A DNA stretch of 64,000 bases from Bordetella pertussis 18323 (GTDB taxonomy: Bacteria > Pseudomonadota > Gammaproteobacteria > Burkholderiales > Burkholderiaceae_B), in the NCBI RefSeq assembly GCF_000306945.1, contig NC_018518.1:3224001-3288000 (forward strand). The letters are read 5' to 3'. This document shows positions 37,109 to 50,628 of the stretch, one piece after another. Below the pieces are notes generated by a model. The model worked only from the letters and a program-made list of their open reading frames with translations, did not search any database and was not told the DNA's origin. The position numbers and the translations under genes are program-made. Each line of letters opens with the position of its first letter. The stretch's first letter is position 1.

Positions 37109-38443
37109 TCAGAGCTCGCCGTACGAGTGCAGGCCCGACAGGAACATGTTCACGCCCAGGAAGGCGAAACCGGTGATCAGCAGGCCCACCAGGGACCAAT
37201 ACGCCGCCATGGTGCCGCGCAGGCCCTTGATCAGGCGCATATGGAGCCAGGCGGCGTAGTTCAGCCACACGATCAGCGCCCAGGTTTCCTTGGGGTCCCA
37301 CTGCCAGTAGGCGCCCCAGGCGTCGGCGGCCCACAGCGCCCCCAGCACGGTTGCCACGGTGAAGAACGCGAACCCGATCGCGATGGCCCGATACATGATG
37401 TCGTCGAGCACTTCGAGCGACGGCAATGCCTGCGCGATGCGCGCGCGGGCCAGCAGAATGCCGCCCACGATCACCACGCCCGCGCCGCAATAGATCATCC
37501 AGGTGGCGGACAGGCCCTCGGTGCGGAAGACGATGGGCTCGACGCACAGGGCCACGCCCAGCACGAACAGCGGCGCCAGCTTCAGCCACGACGTGGTCTG
37601 GCCATACTGCTTGACGAGGTAGGCGAAGCCCACCATGGCCGCCAGCGAGAACGTGCCGTAGCCGATGAAGTTGGCAGGCACGTGCAGCTTCATCCACCAG
37701 CTCTTGAGCGCCGGCACCAAGGGCTGGATCTGGCCGGCGTCGCGCGTGAACGAGTACCACAGCAGGAAGATCGTGGCCGACGTGATGACCAGCAGGACGA
37801 ACCCGCCCAGCGCCCGCGTGGCGTACTTGCGCTCGTAGTAAAGGTAGAAAAGCGCCGTGATCAGCGCGAACAGCACGAACACTTCATACAGGTTGCTGAC
37901 CGGGATATGGCCCAGGTCGGGCCCCATCAGGTGGCCTTCGCGCCAGCGCACCAGCAGGCCGGTCGTGCCGGCGAAGACCGCGCCCCACGTCAGTGCCGTA
38001 CCCAGCCAGGCTGCCGTCGGGCTCAGGATCCCGATCCAGTAGCACAGCATCGCCAGCACGAACAGCGCGCTCATCCACAGAATGGCCGATTGCGACGACA
38101 GCAGGTATTTGAGGAAGAACACCTGCTCGGCGCGCGCCAGGTCGTTCTGGTACAGCAGGAGCGCCAGCCCGGCGGCCAGCGCACAGGCGATCATCAGGTG
38201 GCGCAGCGGCCGCCACAGCCACCCCAGCCAGGCCAGCGCCGGCACGGTGCCACAGAGGATCAGCTTCTCGTAGTAATCCATGGCGCCGCTGAAGCGGGTC
38301 AGGGCAAAGCCCGCCCCCGCCGCCAGCAGCAGGAAGAACGCGATATCGGTCCAGTCGGGCCGGCCGCGCTGCGCGCGCCCGTCGCCCGTCGGGGAAAAAC
38401 CGCTCGTCCAGGCCGCGGCGGAATTGCTGGTGGTGGTAGACAT
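37109..38443 (-). CDS. ccsA: System II cytochrome c biogenesis protein CcsA (ResC), WWD haem handler
   Basis: A 444-residue multispanning inner-membrane protein. The tryptophan-rich WWD haem-binding segment is WAADAWGAYWQWDPKETWALI, flanked by conserved histidines (HIPVSNLYEVF, WWMKLHVPANFIGYG, AAWLHMRLIKG). With CcsB it exports haem and attaches it to apocytochrome CXXCH motifs at the periplasmic face. It lies 9 bp after ccsB in the same operon. B. pertussis is a classical organism for this pathway, which also requires the thiol-transfer protein DsbD encoded at 44305-46242. Confidence 0.95.
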   Translation of the reverse strand: MSTTTSNSAAAWTSGFSPTGDGRAQRGRPDWTDIAFFLLLAAGAGFALTRFSGAMDYYEKLILCGTVPALAWLGWLWRPLRHLMIACALAAGLALLLYQNDLARAEQVFFLKYLLSSQSAILWMSALFVLAMLCYWIGILSPTAAWLGTALTWGAVFAGTTGLLVRWREGHLMGPDLGHIPVSNLYEVFVLFALITALFYLYYERKYATRALGGFVLLVITSATIFLLWYSFTRDAGQIQPLVPALKSWWMKLHVPANFIGYGTFSLAAMVGFAYLVKQYGQTTSWLKLAPLFVLGVALCVEPIVFRTEGLSATWMIYCGAGVVIVGGILLARARIAQALPSLEVLDDIMYRAIAIGFAFFTVATVLGALWAADAWGAYWQWDPKETWALIVWLNYAAWLHMRLIKGLRGTMAAYWSLVGLLITGFAFLGVNMFLSGLHSYGEL

Positions 38444-38452
38444 GAAAACCCC

Positions 38453-40546
38453 TTACGGCTTGCTCTGCCGCAATAATGCCTCGCGCAGGCGATCGAACTC
38501 TTGATTGAAGTCCAGTGTACGCTTCTGCGAGGTCATGGCTGCCTCGATGCTGCTGCCGGCGCCATCGGCGGGCTTGACCCACACCCATACCCGCCTGTCG
38601 CGAATATAGAACATGGCGAAAATGCCCAGGATAAGCAGTACGCAGCCCAGATACACGGCATTCTTGCCGGGCGTGCGGGCCACCTGGAAAACGCTGCCCT
38701 GGCGCTCCTGGAAGTCGGTCAGGCTGAACATGACCGGCGCCGGATAGAACGCCAGGTCCGACAGCGCCGCCACCGCCACGCGCGACCATTGCGCCGCCTC
38801 GTCGGCCTGCGGGCCGCTTTGCGGCAGTGCCGGCAGGCCGGCCCGGGCGCGGGCGATATCGCGCAGCTCCGCCACGCTGGCGCCCACCAGGCGCACCACG
38901 ATGCCCGCGGCGCGCTCCAGGTCGTCGGGCGCCGTATTGGCCTGCAGGAAGTCCGCAATGGCCTGCAGGCCGCCTTCGGCGAAGGTGGCCAGGGCCCGCT
39001 GCGCCGCGGTCTCCAGGGGCTGGCGATCGGTGCCGCTGGGCGCGTTGCGCTCGGCGAAGCGACGGGCCGCCTCCTGGCGCGCCGCCGGATCGGCCAGCGC
39101 CGCGCGCAGGCGCATGAATTCGGCCAGCGAACCCTGGTCATCGGCCGGAATGCGCAGGTACTGGAAATCGTCGGCCGGGTTGTTGCGCACCGCGCTCAGG
39201 AATACCGGCACGCCATCGAGCACGACCGGCAGCATGTAATTCTGGAACTCGTGCGCCTGGCCCGCGTCGTCGATCAGCTTGTAGTCGATGCGCGGCCCCA
39301 CATTGCGCAGGTTTTCGTTCTTCTTGCCCGCGGCGCTGCCGGCCACCGACGCCACGTGCTCGCGCAGGCTGAGATTCTGCGCGCCCGGCTGCCCGCCCGA
39401 GAAATCCTCGACGTTGATCACGCGCAGAGCGGTGAACTCGATTTTCATGCTTTTGGGCTGGTCGCCGATACGTGCGCCGATCTCCGACGTCTGGCCCACC
39501 ACGCCGTCCACCTTGAACGGCGTATCGCCCGCGCCCACCAGCGGATAGCCGGTCAGGCTGACCGAACTGCCGCCGTCATCGAAACTGCTCTGATAGACGG
39601 TCACGCCCTTGTAGCGCAGCGGCTCATTGACCTCGATGGTCTGGTCGAACATCTCGCCGGTCTCGGGGTCCGTGACCTCGACCAGGCTGAGGAAGCGGCT
39701 GGGCATGCCGGTGGAGTAGTAATCGACCGTGAACTTCTTCAGCCGCAGCGAGAACGGCAGCGGCTGCACCAGCGACCGGTCGTTGACCGCGATGGTGGCC
39801 AGGCTCGCGTTGCTGCCCTCCGGAACCCAGAGATTGGCCCGGTAGCTGGGGTTGTTGACCGACAGCAGGGCGCTGTCCGGAATGTCTGCGCGCGCCATTT
39901 CGCCGTTGATGGCGATCGGCTGCTTGCCGTCGAACAATACCTGCAGCCGCACCGGCGCCTCGCTGTCGAGCAGGCCGCCGATGCAGATGATGACCATCGC
40001 CGAGTGCGCGAAGATGTAGCCCAGGCGGTTGGCGCTGCCTTTCTTGGCCGCCAGCATGATGCCGTCGCCATCGCGGCGCTCGCGCACGGCGTAGCCGAAC
40101 TGGCCCAGCAGGCCGGTCACGCCCTGTGCCGTCTCGCTGACCGGCTGCGCCACCTCGGTCTGGACGCGGTGCGGGAAGGCCCGCAGGCTGCTGGCGCGCA
40201 CGTGCTCGCGGAACGAGCGCGCCTCCCGCAGCATCTTGAGGGTATTGCGGATCAGGCACACCGAGGTGGACACCACCAGGAACGTCATGATCAGCAGGAA
40301 CCACCAGCTGTTGTAGACGTGCCAGATGGAGAACTTGTCGAACACCTCGAACCAGAACGGCCCGAACTGGTCCACGTACACATTGCTGGGACGGTTCTGG
40401 GCCAGTACCGTCCCCACGATGCTGGCGATGCAGATAAACATCAGCAGGCTGACGGCGAAACGCATCGAGCCCAGCAGTTCGAAGACGTCGCCGGCCAGGC
40501 TGCGCAAGGTATGGCGGGAGGAGGGGGCTGTGGAAGTGGCGTTCAT
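38453..40546 (-). CDS. ccsB: System II cytochrome c biogenesis protein CcsB (ResB)
   Basis: A 697-residue membrane protein with an N-terminal pair of helices (MRFAVSLLMFICIASIVGTVLAQ; WHVYNSWWFLLIMTFLVVSTSVCL), a third helix near YIFAHSAMVIICIGGLL, a large periplasmic domain and a C-terminal helix VYLGCVLLILGIFAMFYIRDRRVW. It forms the cytochrome c synthetase with CcsA. Start assigned at ATG 40546, but no ribosome-binding site precedes it: the leader holds G10 ... C6 T6 (minus strand), a terminator-like hairpin. An in-frame ATG at 40588 lies upstream of the G-run and would make the tract part of the coding region. Confidence 0.92.
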   Translation of the reverse strand: MNATSTAPSSRHTLRSLAGDVFELLGSMRFAVSLLMFICIASIVGTVLAQNRPSNVYVDQFGPFWFEVFDKFSIWHVYNSWWFLLIMTFLVVSTSVCLIRNTLKMLREARSFREHVRASSLRAFPHRVQTEVAQPVSETAQGVTGLLGQFGYAVRERRDGDGIMLAAKKGSANRLGYIFAHSAMVIICIGGLLDSEAPVRLQVLFDGKQPIAINGEMARADIPDSALLSVNNPSYRANLWVPEGSNASLATIAVNDRSLVQPLPFSLRLKKFTVDYYSTGMPSRFLSLVEVTDPETGEMFDQTIEVNEPLRYKGVTVYQSSFDDGGSSVSLTGYPLVGAGDTPFKVDGVVGQTSEIGARIGDQPKSMKIEFTALRVINVEDFSGGQPGAQNLSLREHVASVAGSAAGKKNENLRNVGPRIDYKLIDDAGQAHEFQNYMLPVVLDGVPVFLSAVRNNPADDFQYLRIPADDQGSLAEFMRLRAALADPAARQEAARRFAERNAPSGTDRQPLETAAQRALATFAEGGLQAIADFLQANTAPDDLERAAGIVVRLVGASVAELRDIARARAGLPALPQSGPQADEAAQWSRVAVAALSDLAFYPAPVMFSLTDFQERQGSVFQVARTPGKNAVYLGCVLLILGIFAMFYIRDRRVWVWVKPADGAGSSIEAAMTSQKRTLDFNQEFDRLREALLRQSKP

Positions 40547-40584
40547 GAAAAAAGGGGGGCCGCGCAATCGGCTTCCCCCCCCCC
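40547..40584 (-). promoter_or_regulatory. G10 homopolymer within a terminator-like hairpin at the ccsB start
   Basis: Minus strand: a run of ten G (plus 40575-40584) followed by AAGCCGATTGCGCGGC, six C (plus 40554-40559) and six T, then the ccsB ATG. GGGGGG pairs with CCCCCC and GCCG with CGGC, giving a 10-bp stem with a T6 tail. It could terminate read-through from the cytochrome c4 gene or attenuate ccsB. Homopolymeric C/G tracts are known phase-variation sites in Bordetella. Confidence 0.6.
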
Positions 40585-40590
40585 TCATAG

Positions 40591-44183
<3,593 letters not shown>

Positions 44184-44304
44184 GTAATGGGATGAAGGGT
44201 GGGAGGCTACCGGATCCCGCCGGCGCGGCTGGTATGGGCAACATCGTACCAGCCTCTCGCCCACGCCATCGCCTCGGGCGCGCCCGAGGCGATACGAAGC
44301 AACG

Positions 44305-46242
44305 TCAGGAGCCTGCTTGCGCCGGGCCCGGCGCGCCGGACCTGTCCGCCACCTGCTCCAGCACGCCGGCAAAGCGCCGCGCGTCCTGGAAACCCACGAC
44401 CCGGATGTCTTCGATCAGCTTGCCGCCGGGTTCGAAGAACATGATGCCTGGCGGGCCGAACAGGCGGAAGCGCTTGAGCAAGGCGCGGTCATCGGCATTG
44501 TTCTTGGTGACGTCAGCCTGCACCAGCAGCATCTGCGACATGCGTGCGGCCACCGTGGGATCGCTGAAGGTGAAGTGCTCCATCTCGCGGCACGACACGC
44601 ACCAGTCGGCATAGAAATCCAGCATGACGGGCTGCGTGCTCCGGGCCAGCAAGGCATCGAGTTCGGCGTTGCTGCGCACGCGCACGAAACGCGTCTTGTC
44701 CACGGCCGCCGGCCCGGCGGCGGCAACGGCCCCGCCCGCCGGCGCGCGCGCCGCCAGGTGCGACAGCGGCGCCAGCACATCGCGTCCGCCGCTCAGGGCG
44801 CCGATCAGCCAGGCCGCGCCGGCCAGCGCCAGCAGCAGGCCCAGCCCCTTGGCGAACATGCGCGGCGCGCCCGAACCCGCCGGCAGCGCATCGAAGGCGC
44901 GCAACATCACCGCGCCCACCACCGCCAGGAACGACCAGCCCAGCATCTGCACCCAGGTGGGCACCACCGGGATCAGCATCCACCAAGCCGTGCCCAGCAA
45001 AAGCATCCCGAACACCCGCTTGACGCTTTCCATCCAGGGGCCGGTACGGGGCAACAGCGTGCCCGCCGACGCGCCCACCAGCAGCAGCGGAATGCCCATG
45101 CCCCAGGCCATCGCGAACAGGGCCGCGCCGCCCAGGATCACGTCCCCGGTCTGCGAGATGTACAGCAACGCGCCCGCCAGCGGCGCGGCCACGCAAGGGC
45201 CGACGATCAATGCCGACAGCGCCCCCATGACCAGGGCGCCCGTTACACGGCCACCCGGGATCCGGTTGGAACGCTCGCTCAGGCGGGCCTGCAGGCCCGC
45301 CGGCATCTGGAAGGTGAAGGCGCCGAACATCGCCAGCGCCAGGACGGCCAGCAGGATGGCGAACAGCGACAGGATCCACGGCGTCTGCAGCCACGCCGCC
45401 AGGCCAGCGCCGCTCAGGCCGGCCGCCACGCCCAGCGCGGTATAGACGACCGACATGCCGAACACATAGGCGGCGGCCAGCCCCAGGCCGCGCCGGCGGC
45501 TTGGGCGCTGCGCCTGCGCGCCGCCCAGCACGATGGACGAGAGGATCGGCACCATCGGCAATACGCAGGGCGTAAACGCCAGCAGCATGCCCAGCAGCAG
45601 GAACACGCCGGCCGTCTTCAGCCACCCGCCGCCGCCGATGAAGTCCGCAAGCCGCGTATCGCCGGCTTCCAGCAAGCTGTCGAACGTGCCGCCGCCTTGC
45701 GGTGCGGACGCCGTACCCGCCGCGAGCGCATAGCCACCCGTCACGGGCGTCAGCTGCACCGTATTGTCCATCGGCGGGTAGCACAGGCCGGCGTCGGCGC
45801 AGCCCTGGCTGGTGACTGTCAGGGTGAACGGCTGCCCGTTGCCCTGCGACAACGGCACGCGCACCGCCACGGTACCGTAAAAGACCTCCATGTCCTTATC
45901 AAAGGTAGGGTCATACTTCACCTTGCCCTGTGGATAGGCCGCCTCGCCCAGCGTCACCGCCTGCGCCGGGCTGGCCGACAGGCCGAAACGCTCGCGGTAC
46001 ATGTAGTACTCGGGCGCGATCCGGTAATTCAGGACCAGCGTAGCCGGGTCGGCCATGGCGGCGCTGAACACGAAAGCCTGCTCGGGCGGCAGGAAGTCGT
46101 CTTCGGTCAGGGCGGCTGCGGGGCGGGCGAACAACACCAGCGCCAGGGCCAGCATCCACGCCAGCCAGCGTCCCGCGGCCGCGGCGCGGCCTGTTGCGCT
46201 CGCGCCGTGCCCGGTGGCCGACGCGTGTCCGTACTGCATCAT
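44305..46242 (-). CDS. dsbD: thiol:disulfide interchange protein DsbD (DipZ)
   Basis: A 645-residue three-domain reductant conduit. After the signal peptide (WLAWMLALALVLFARPAAA) comes the periplasmic alpha domain with its active cysteines (GCADAGLCYPPMDN), then the eight-helix beta domain (FLLLGMLLAFTPCVLPMVPI and IVGPCVAAPLAGALL supply the membrane Cys pair), then the thioredoxin-like gamma domain FYADWCVSCREMEHFTFSD. It passes electrons from cytoplasmic thioredoxin to the periplasm. In this organism's System II pathway it keeps apocytochrome CXXCH reduced for CcsAB. Follows cutA by 10 bp. The N-terminus holds a GHASATGHGASATG near-repeat. Confidence 0.96.
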   Translation of the reverse strand: MMQYGHASATGHGASATGRAAAAGRWLAWMLALALVLFARPAAALTEDDFLPPEQAFVFSAAMADPATLVLNYRIAPEYYMYRERFGLSASPAQAVTLGEAAYPQGKVKYDPTFDKDMEVFYGTVAVRVPLSQGNGQPFTLTVTSQGCADAGLCYPPMDNTVQLTPVTGGYALAAGTASAPQGGGTFDSLLEAGDTRLADFIGGGGWLKTAGVFLLLGMLLAFTPCVLPMVPILSSIVLGGAQAQRPSRRRGLGLAAAYVFGMSVVYTALGVAAGLSGAGLAAWLQTPWILSLFAILLAVLALAMFGAFTFQMPAGLQARLSERSNRIPGGRVTGALVMGALSALIVGPCVAAPLAGALLYISQTGDVILGGAALFAMAWGMGIPLLLVGASAGTLLPRTGPWMESVKRVFGMLLLGTAWWMLIPVVPTWVQMLGWSFLAVVGAVMLRAFDALPAGSGAPRMFAKGLGLLLALAGAAWLIGALSGGRDVLAPLSHLAARAPAGGAVAAAGPAAVDKTRFVRVRSNAELDALLARSTQPVMLDFYADWCVSCREMEHFTFSDPTVAARMSQMLLVQADVTKNNADDRALLKRFRLFGPPGIMFFEPGGKLIEDIRVVGFQDARRFAGVLEQVADRSGAPGPAQAGS

Positions 46243-46252
46243 TCCTTCCTCT

Positions 46253-46594
46253 CTATTGCGAGTCGACGCCGCTGCTTTGCTCGCGTACCCAGTCCAGATA
46301 GGACGCGATACCGCCGATGACCGGCAAAACGATGATTTCCGGCACTTCGTAGGGGTGCAGTTGTGCCAGCGTCTGCACCACCGCCTGGTGCCGGGCGTAT
46401 GTGGTCTTGATCCACAGAGGAATCTCGTCGGCGCCCTCTACCTCGCCTTTCCACCTGTACACAGACAGGACCGGGGCGCCAAGGTTCACACAGGCGGCCA
46501 GGCCGTCCTCGACCAGCACATGGGCCATGCGCTTGGCCAGCAGCATGTCTGGCGCATTGCTGATCACCAGCACGACGTCGTCATCTCGCAACAT
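46253..46594 (-). CDS. cutA: CutA1 divalent-cation tolerance protein
   Basis: A 113-residue trimeric PII-like protein: VLVISNAPDMLLAKRMAHVLVEDGLAACVNLGAPVLSVYRWKGEVEGADEIPLWIKT, ...LAQLHPYEVPEIIVLPVIGGIASYLDWV are the conserved family segments. Linked to metal tolerance but with no proven catalytic role. It is adjacent to dsbD as in enteric bacteria, where both were historically named as cut/cyc genes. Confidence 0.94.
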   Translation of the reverse strand: MLRDDDVVLVISNAPDMLLAKRMAHVLVEDGLAACVNLGAPVLSVYRWKGEVEGADEIPLWIKTTYARHQAVVQTLAQLHPYEVPEIIVLPVIGGIASYLDWVREQSSGVDSQ

Positions 46595-46700
46595 GGCGGC
46601 TCCTGGGAACGGGCATTGAGGGATACTGTGGGTATTTTATCGATAACGATCGGCGGGTATGTTCCTGCGCCGCGCCCGACCAACAAGGAGACTGCCAGAC

Positions 46701-47138
46701 ATGTCGCACGATTGCCTGTTCTGCCGCATTTCCCGCGAGGAGATCCCGGCCCACGTCATCCACCAGGACAGCCGCCTGCTCGCGTTCCTGGACATCCATC
46801 CCGTGCGGCCGGGCCATGTTCTGATCATTCCCCGCCAGCACTACCCGTATTTCGAGGACATGCCTGCCGATCTCGCCGGGCATATCCTGAATCTGGGCCA
46901 GCGCCTGGCCCGCCACATGAAGCGCCTGTATTCGGTCGAACGGGTCGGTTTCGCCTTCACCGGCATCCACGTGGCGCATGCCCATGCCCACCTGATTCCG
47001 ATGCACCATCCGCAGGACGTCACGTCCACTCAGTACATCGAACAGAAAGACCTGACCTTCGTCATGCCGCCGCAGTCGCCGCCCGAACAGCTCGCGTCGG
47101 TGGCGCAGGATCTGCGCGCCGCCTTGACCAAGGCCTGA
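46701..47138 (+). CDS. HIT-family nucleotide hydrolase
   Basis: A 145-residue histidine-triad protein. CLFCRISREEIPAHVIHQDSRLLAFLDIHPVRPGHVLIIPRQHY is the N-terminal fold and HVAHAHAHLIPMHH carries the HxHxHxx motif with the nucleophilic His. Such enzymes hydrolyse AMP-linked phosphoramidates or dinucleotides. The start at 46701 follows AAGGAG. Divergent from cutA. The physiological substrate is unknown. Confidence 0.92.
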   Translation: MSHDCLFCRISREEIPAHVIHQDSRLLAFLDIHPVRPGHVLIIPRQHYPYFEDMPADLAGHILNLGQRLARHMKRLYSVERVGFAFTGIHVAHAHAHLIPMHHPQDVTSTQYIEQKDLTFVMPPQSPPEQLASVAQDLRAALTKA

Positions 47139-47211
47139 AGGCCCCTCGCCCTGCCGCAATCGGCGCCGTTGGCCGCCGCGGCCGGGCCGGCGCAAGACCT
47201 GCGCGCGCCGC

Positions 47212-47246
47212 AAAAAGCAAGGGCGGGTCCGAAGACCCGCCCTTGC
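47212..47246 (-). terminator. intrinsic terminator of the rpoA-rplQ end of the ribosomal operon
   Basis: Minus strand: GCAAGGGCGGGTC-TTCG-GACCCGCCCTTGC followed by TTTTTG, a 13-bp perfect stem with a very stable UUCG tetraloop, 20 bases after the rplQ stop. Confidence 0.93.
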
Positions 47247-47266
47247 CGCTTTCCGCGCTGCCGGAT

Positions 47267-47662
47267 TTACTCGGCGTCGCTGTCCGCTTCGGATGCATCC
47301 ACTTCCGGACGGTCAACCAGCTCCATGAAAGCCATGGGCGCGTTGTCGCCTTGACGGAAGCCCATCTTCAGCACGCGGGTATAGCCGCCGTTGCGGTTCG
47401 CGTAGCGCGGACCGATTTCGGCGAACAGCTTGACCACCGCGTCGCGATCGCGCAGACGGGCAAACGCCAGACGCTTGTTCGCGAGGGTGGGCTCCTTGCC
47501 CAGCGTGATCAGGGGTTCGATGACGCGGCGCAGTTCTTTCGCCTTCGGCAGCGTGGTCTTGATCGCTTCGTGCGTGATCAACGAAACGGCCATGTTGCGG
47601 AACATGGCAAGACGGTGACTGCTGGTGCGGTTGAGCTTACGCAAGCCATTACCGTGACGCAT
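47267..47662 (-). CDS. rplQ: 50S ribosomal protein L17
   Basis: 131 residues; [56 protein letters not shown] is the L17 core, with an acidic tail (EADSDAE). Last gene of the alpha operon, 158 bp after rpoA, closed by a strong terminator. Confidence 0.98.
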
Positions 47663-47820
47663 GATATTTCCTTTGAATCTAAGGACGGCGTTTCCGCCAT
47701 CGGGTTATCCGGCTCTTCTATCGGCCTGTGACAGGCCGCGGTCCGGTGGAAAAAGTATGCACCTTCCGATGCATGAAAACATCGCGGCGGGCGCATGGCG
47801 CGCCCACCGCGCTTGACTGC

Positions 47821-48807
47821 TTACGGGCGCTCGAGGCCCAGCGGGGGCCAGTTTTCCAGCTTCATGCCAAGGGTCAGGCCGCGTGCGGCCAGCACTTCCT
47901 TGATCTCGTTGAGCGACTTGCGGCCCAGGTTCGGGGTCTTGAGCAGTTCGTTCTCGGTACGCTGGATCAGGTCGCCGATGTAGTAGATGTTCTCGGCCTT
48001 CAGGCAGTTGGCCGAACGCACCGTCAGTTCCAGATCGTCGACCGGGCGCAGCAGCACCGGATCGATCTGCGGCGTACCGCGCACCGGCGGCTCGTACGCA
48101 TCGCCCGCGCCTTCCAGCGCCGCGAACACCGAGATCTGGTCCATCAGGATGCGGGCAGCCTGGCGCACCGCTTCCTCGGGCGAGATCACGCCGTTGGTTT
48201 CGATGTCCAGCACCAGCTTGTCCAGGTCGGTACGCTGCTCGACGCGAGCGCTTTCGACGGCATAGCTGACACGGCGCACGGGGCTGAACGAAGCGTCCAG
48301 CACGATGCGGCCGATCGTGTGCGTGCGATCTTCCGACAGCGCGCGCACGTTGCCCGGCACATAGCCGCGGCCCTTCTCGACCTTGACCTGCATTTCGATC
48401 TTGCCGGCATCGGTCAGATTGCAGATCAGGTGATCCGGATTGATGATCTCGACGTCGTGCGGCAGCTCGATATCGCTGGCCACCACGGCGCCGGCGCCAT
48501 TCTTGCGCAGCACCAGGGTCACTTCGTCGCGGTTGTGCAGCTTGAACACCACGCCCTTGAGGTTCAGCAGGATGTCGACGACATCTTCGCGAACACCGGC
48601 AATGGTCGAATATTCGTGCACCACGCCGGTCATCTGCACTTCGGTCGGCGCGTAGCCGGTCATCGACGACAGCAGGATGCGGCGCAGGGCGTTGCCCAGC
48701 GTATGGCCGTAGCCGCGCTCGAACGGCTCCATCACGATCTTGGCGTGATGCGCCCCGACCGGTTCGACTTCGATGGAACGCGGCTTCAGAAAACCTTGAG
48801 TGGACAT
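47821..48807 (-). CDS. rpoA: RNA polymerase alpha subunit
   Basis: 328 residues. The N-terminal dimerisation domain contains [30 protein letters not shown]; the C-terminal DNA- and activator-binding domain (from about residue 245) contains [46 protein letters not shown]. The alphaCTD surface contacts BvgA-type activators in this genus. Lies after rpsD, with a 214-bp gap that holds a hairpin. Confidence 0.98.
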   Translation of the reverse strand: MSTQGFLKPRSIEVEPVGAHHAKIVMEPFERGYGHTLGNALRRILLSSMTGYAPTEVQMTGVVHEYSTIAGVREDVVDILLNLKGVVFKLHNRDEVTLVLRKNGAGAVVASDIELPHDVEIINPDHLICNLTDAGKIEMQVKVEKGRGYVPGNVRALSEDRTHTIGRIVLDASFSPVRRVSYAVESARVEQRTDLDKLVLDIETNGVISPEEAVRQAARILMDQISVFAALEGAGDAYEPPVRGTPQIDPVLLRPVDDLELTVRSANCLKAENIYYIGDLIQRTENELLKTPNLGRKSLNEIKEVLAARGLTLGMKLENWPPLGLERP

Positions 48808-48918
48808 GTACTGTTTTCCTTTTCAATACCCTCGGCTCGTTACACCGATAAGGCTGATGGAATTAAGTGAAACTACGCATAAACCGCGGCCCGAAAGCGG
48901 CCGCCGTTTCTACCGCAA

Positions 48919-48950
48919 AGCCCGCCCCGCCAAAATGGCGAAAGCGGGCT
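48919..48950 (-). terminator. hairpin between rpsD and rpoA, possible attenuator
   Basis: Minus strand AGCCCGC-TT-CGCCA-TTT-TGGCG-GGG-CGGGCT, a two-part stem followed by TTGCGG. It lies in an unusually wide 214-bp gap inside an operon and could be a partial terminator that sets rpoA output. No good U-run. Confidence 0.4.
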
Positions 48951-49021
48951 GGCGCGGGTGAGGCAAACGGTTCGCACAGCCACCACAGCACCGCCATCCC
49001 GAGGGCGGCGGCGCGCGGCGA

Positions 49022-49645
49022 TCAACGCGAGTACAGTTCGACGACCATCGACTCGTTGACGTCGCGGGCGACGTCAGCGCGATCGGGGGCCGACTTGAAC
49101 GTACCGGTCATCTTGCTGGCGTCGACTTCCACCCACTGGGGCAGGCCGATGCTGGCAGCCAGATCCAGCGATTCGCGGATGCGGCCTTGCTTCTTGGCCT
49201 TCTCGCGAATCGAGATCACGTCGCCGGCCTTGACCAGCATCGACGCGATGTCGGCGGTGTGGCCGTTCAGCTCGATGGCGCGGTGGCTCACCAGCTGACG
49301 GGCTTCCGCGCGCGTCGAGCCGAAGCCCATGCGGTAGACGACGTTGTCCAGGCGCGATTCGAGCAGCTGGATCAGCGTTTCGCCGGTGTTGCCACGACGG
49401 CGCTCGGCTTCAACGAAGTACTTGCGGAACTGCTTTTCCAGAACGCCGTACATGCGCTTGAGCTTCTGCTTCTCGCGCAGCTGCAGACCGTAGTCCGAAG
49501 TACGGGCACCCGAGGTGCGGCCATGCTGGCCGGGCTTGGAATCCAGCTTGCACTTGGAATCCAGCGAGCGGCGCGCGCTCTTCAGGAACAGGTCGGTACC
49601 CTCGCGGCGCGAGAGCTTGCATTTGGGTCCAATATAACGTGCCAT
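49022..49645 (-). CDS. rpsD: 30S ribosomal protein S4
   Basis: 207 residues starting [22 protein letters not shown]; the S4 domain ([34 protein letters not shown]) binds 16S rRNA and, in many bacteria, represses the alpha operon mRNA. 11 bp after rpsK. Confidence 0.98.
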   Translation of the reverse strand: MARYIGPKCKLSRREGTDLFLKSARRSLDSKCKLDSKPGQHGRTSGARTSDYGLQLREKQKLKRMYGVLEKQFRKYFVEAERRRGNTGETLIQLLESRLDNVVYRMGFGSTRAEARQLVSHRAIELNGHTADIASMLVKAGDVISIREKAKKQGRIRESLDLAASIGLPQWVEVDASKMTGTFKSAPDRADVARDVNESMVVELYSR

Positions 49646-49656
49646 GTGGATTCCCT

Positions 49657-50058
49657 TTAGATACGACGACGCTTCGGCGGACGGCAGCCGTTGTGCGGAA
49701 CGGGCGTGATGTCGGCGATGCTCGAAATCTTGATGCCCAGCGCATTGAGCGCGCGCACCGACGATTCGCGGCCGGGGCCGGGGCCCTTGATACGCACTTC
49801 GAGGGTCTTGATGCCATATTCCATGGCAACGCGACCAGCCGTCTCAGCGGCGACCTGCGCGGCGAACGGCGTCGACTTGCGCGAGCCCTTGAAGCCTGCG
49901 CCACCCGACGTCGCCCACGACAGGGCATTGCCCTGGCGGTCGGTGATGGTGATGATGGTGTTGTTGAACGAAGCGTGAACGTGCGCGATGCCGTCCGAGA
50001 CGTTCTTCTTGACCTTTTTGCGTACGCGCGAAGCGCCGCTGGTGGAAGCTTTCGCCAT
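49657..50058 (-). CDS. rpsK: 30S ribosomal protein S11
   Basis: 133 residues; [54 protein letters not shown] and the C-terminal [18 protein letters not shown] are diagnostic. Forms the platform of the small subunit. 15 bp after rpsM. Confidence 0.98.
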
Positions 50059-50073
50059 AATCTAGATCCTCGA

Positions 50074-50439
50074 TTATTTCTTCAGGGACGCAGCAGCACG
50101 ACGCGGGCCCTTGCGGGTGCGGGCGTTGGTGCGGGTGCGCTGGCCGCGCACGGGCAGGCCACGCTTGTGGCGCATGCCGCGGTAGGTTCCCAGGTCGATC
50201 AAACGCTTGATCGAGAGCTGAACTTCACGACGCAGGTCGCCTTCAACCGCGAACACGCCAATGTGTTCACGGATGCGCTCCAGCTCGGCGTCGGTCAGAT
50301 CCTTGACCTTTTTGGTAACGGGCACACCAGCAGCTTCGCAGATCTTGCGGGCGCGCGTACGACCGATGCCAAAAATGGCGGTCAGGCCGATCTCGGCGTG
50401 CTGTTGCGGCGGAATGTTAATGCCAGCAATACGGGCCAT
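50074..50439 (-). CDS. rpsM: 30S ribosomal protein S13
   Basis: 121 residues; [39 protein letters not shown] with the basic C-terminal tail [21 protein letters not shown] that contacts the P-site tRNA. First gene of the alpha-type cluster, 41 bp after rpmJ. Confidence 0.98.
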   Translation of the reverse strand: MARIAGINIPPQQHAEIGLTAIFGIGRTRARKICEAAGVPVTKKVKDLTDAELERIREHIGVFAVEGDLRREVQLSIKRLIDLGTYRGMRHKRGLPVRGQRTRTNARTRKGPRRAAASLKK

Positions 50440-50480
50440 GACTGTTCCTTGAATAAATCCGTTGCGTACCGCTAACTGGG

Positions 50481-50594
50481 TTAGCCTTGACGCTGCTTGT
50501 GACGCGGGTCGGTGCAGATGACACGCACCACGCCGTGACGTTTGATAACTTTGCAGTTGCGGCAGATCCGCTTAACCGATGCCATTACTTTCAT
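50481..50594 (-). CDS. rpmJ: 50S ribosomal protein L36
   Basis: A 37-residue protein, [37 protein letters not shown]. Cys11, Cys14, Cys27 and His32 form the zinc ribbon, so this is the zinc-containing (C+) version. Between infA and rpsM, as in other betaproteobacteria. Confidence 0.96.
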
Positions 50595-50628
50595 GGTTGA
50601 CTCCTAATTTTCCGTAATCCGGTCCGCT

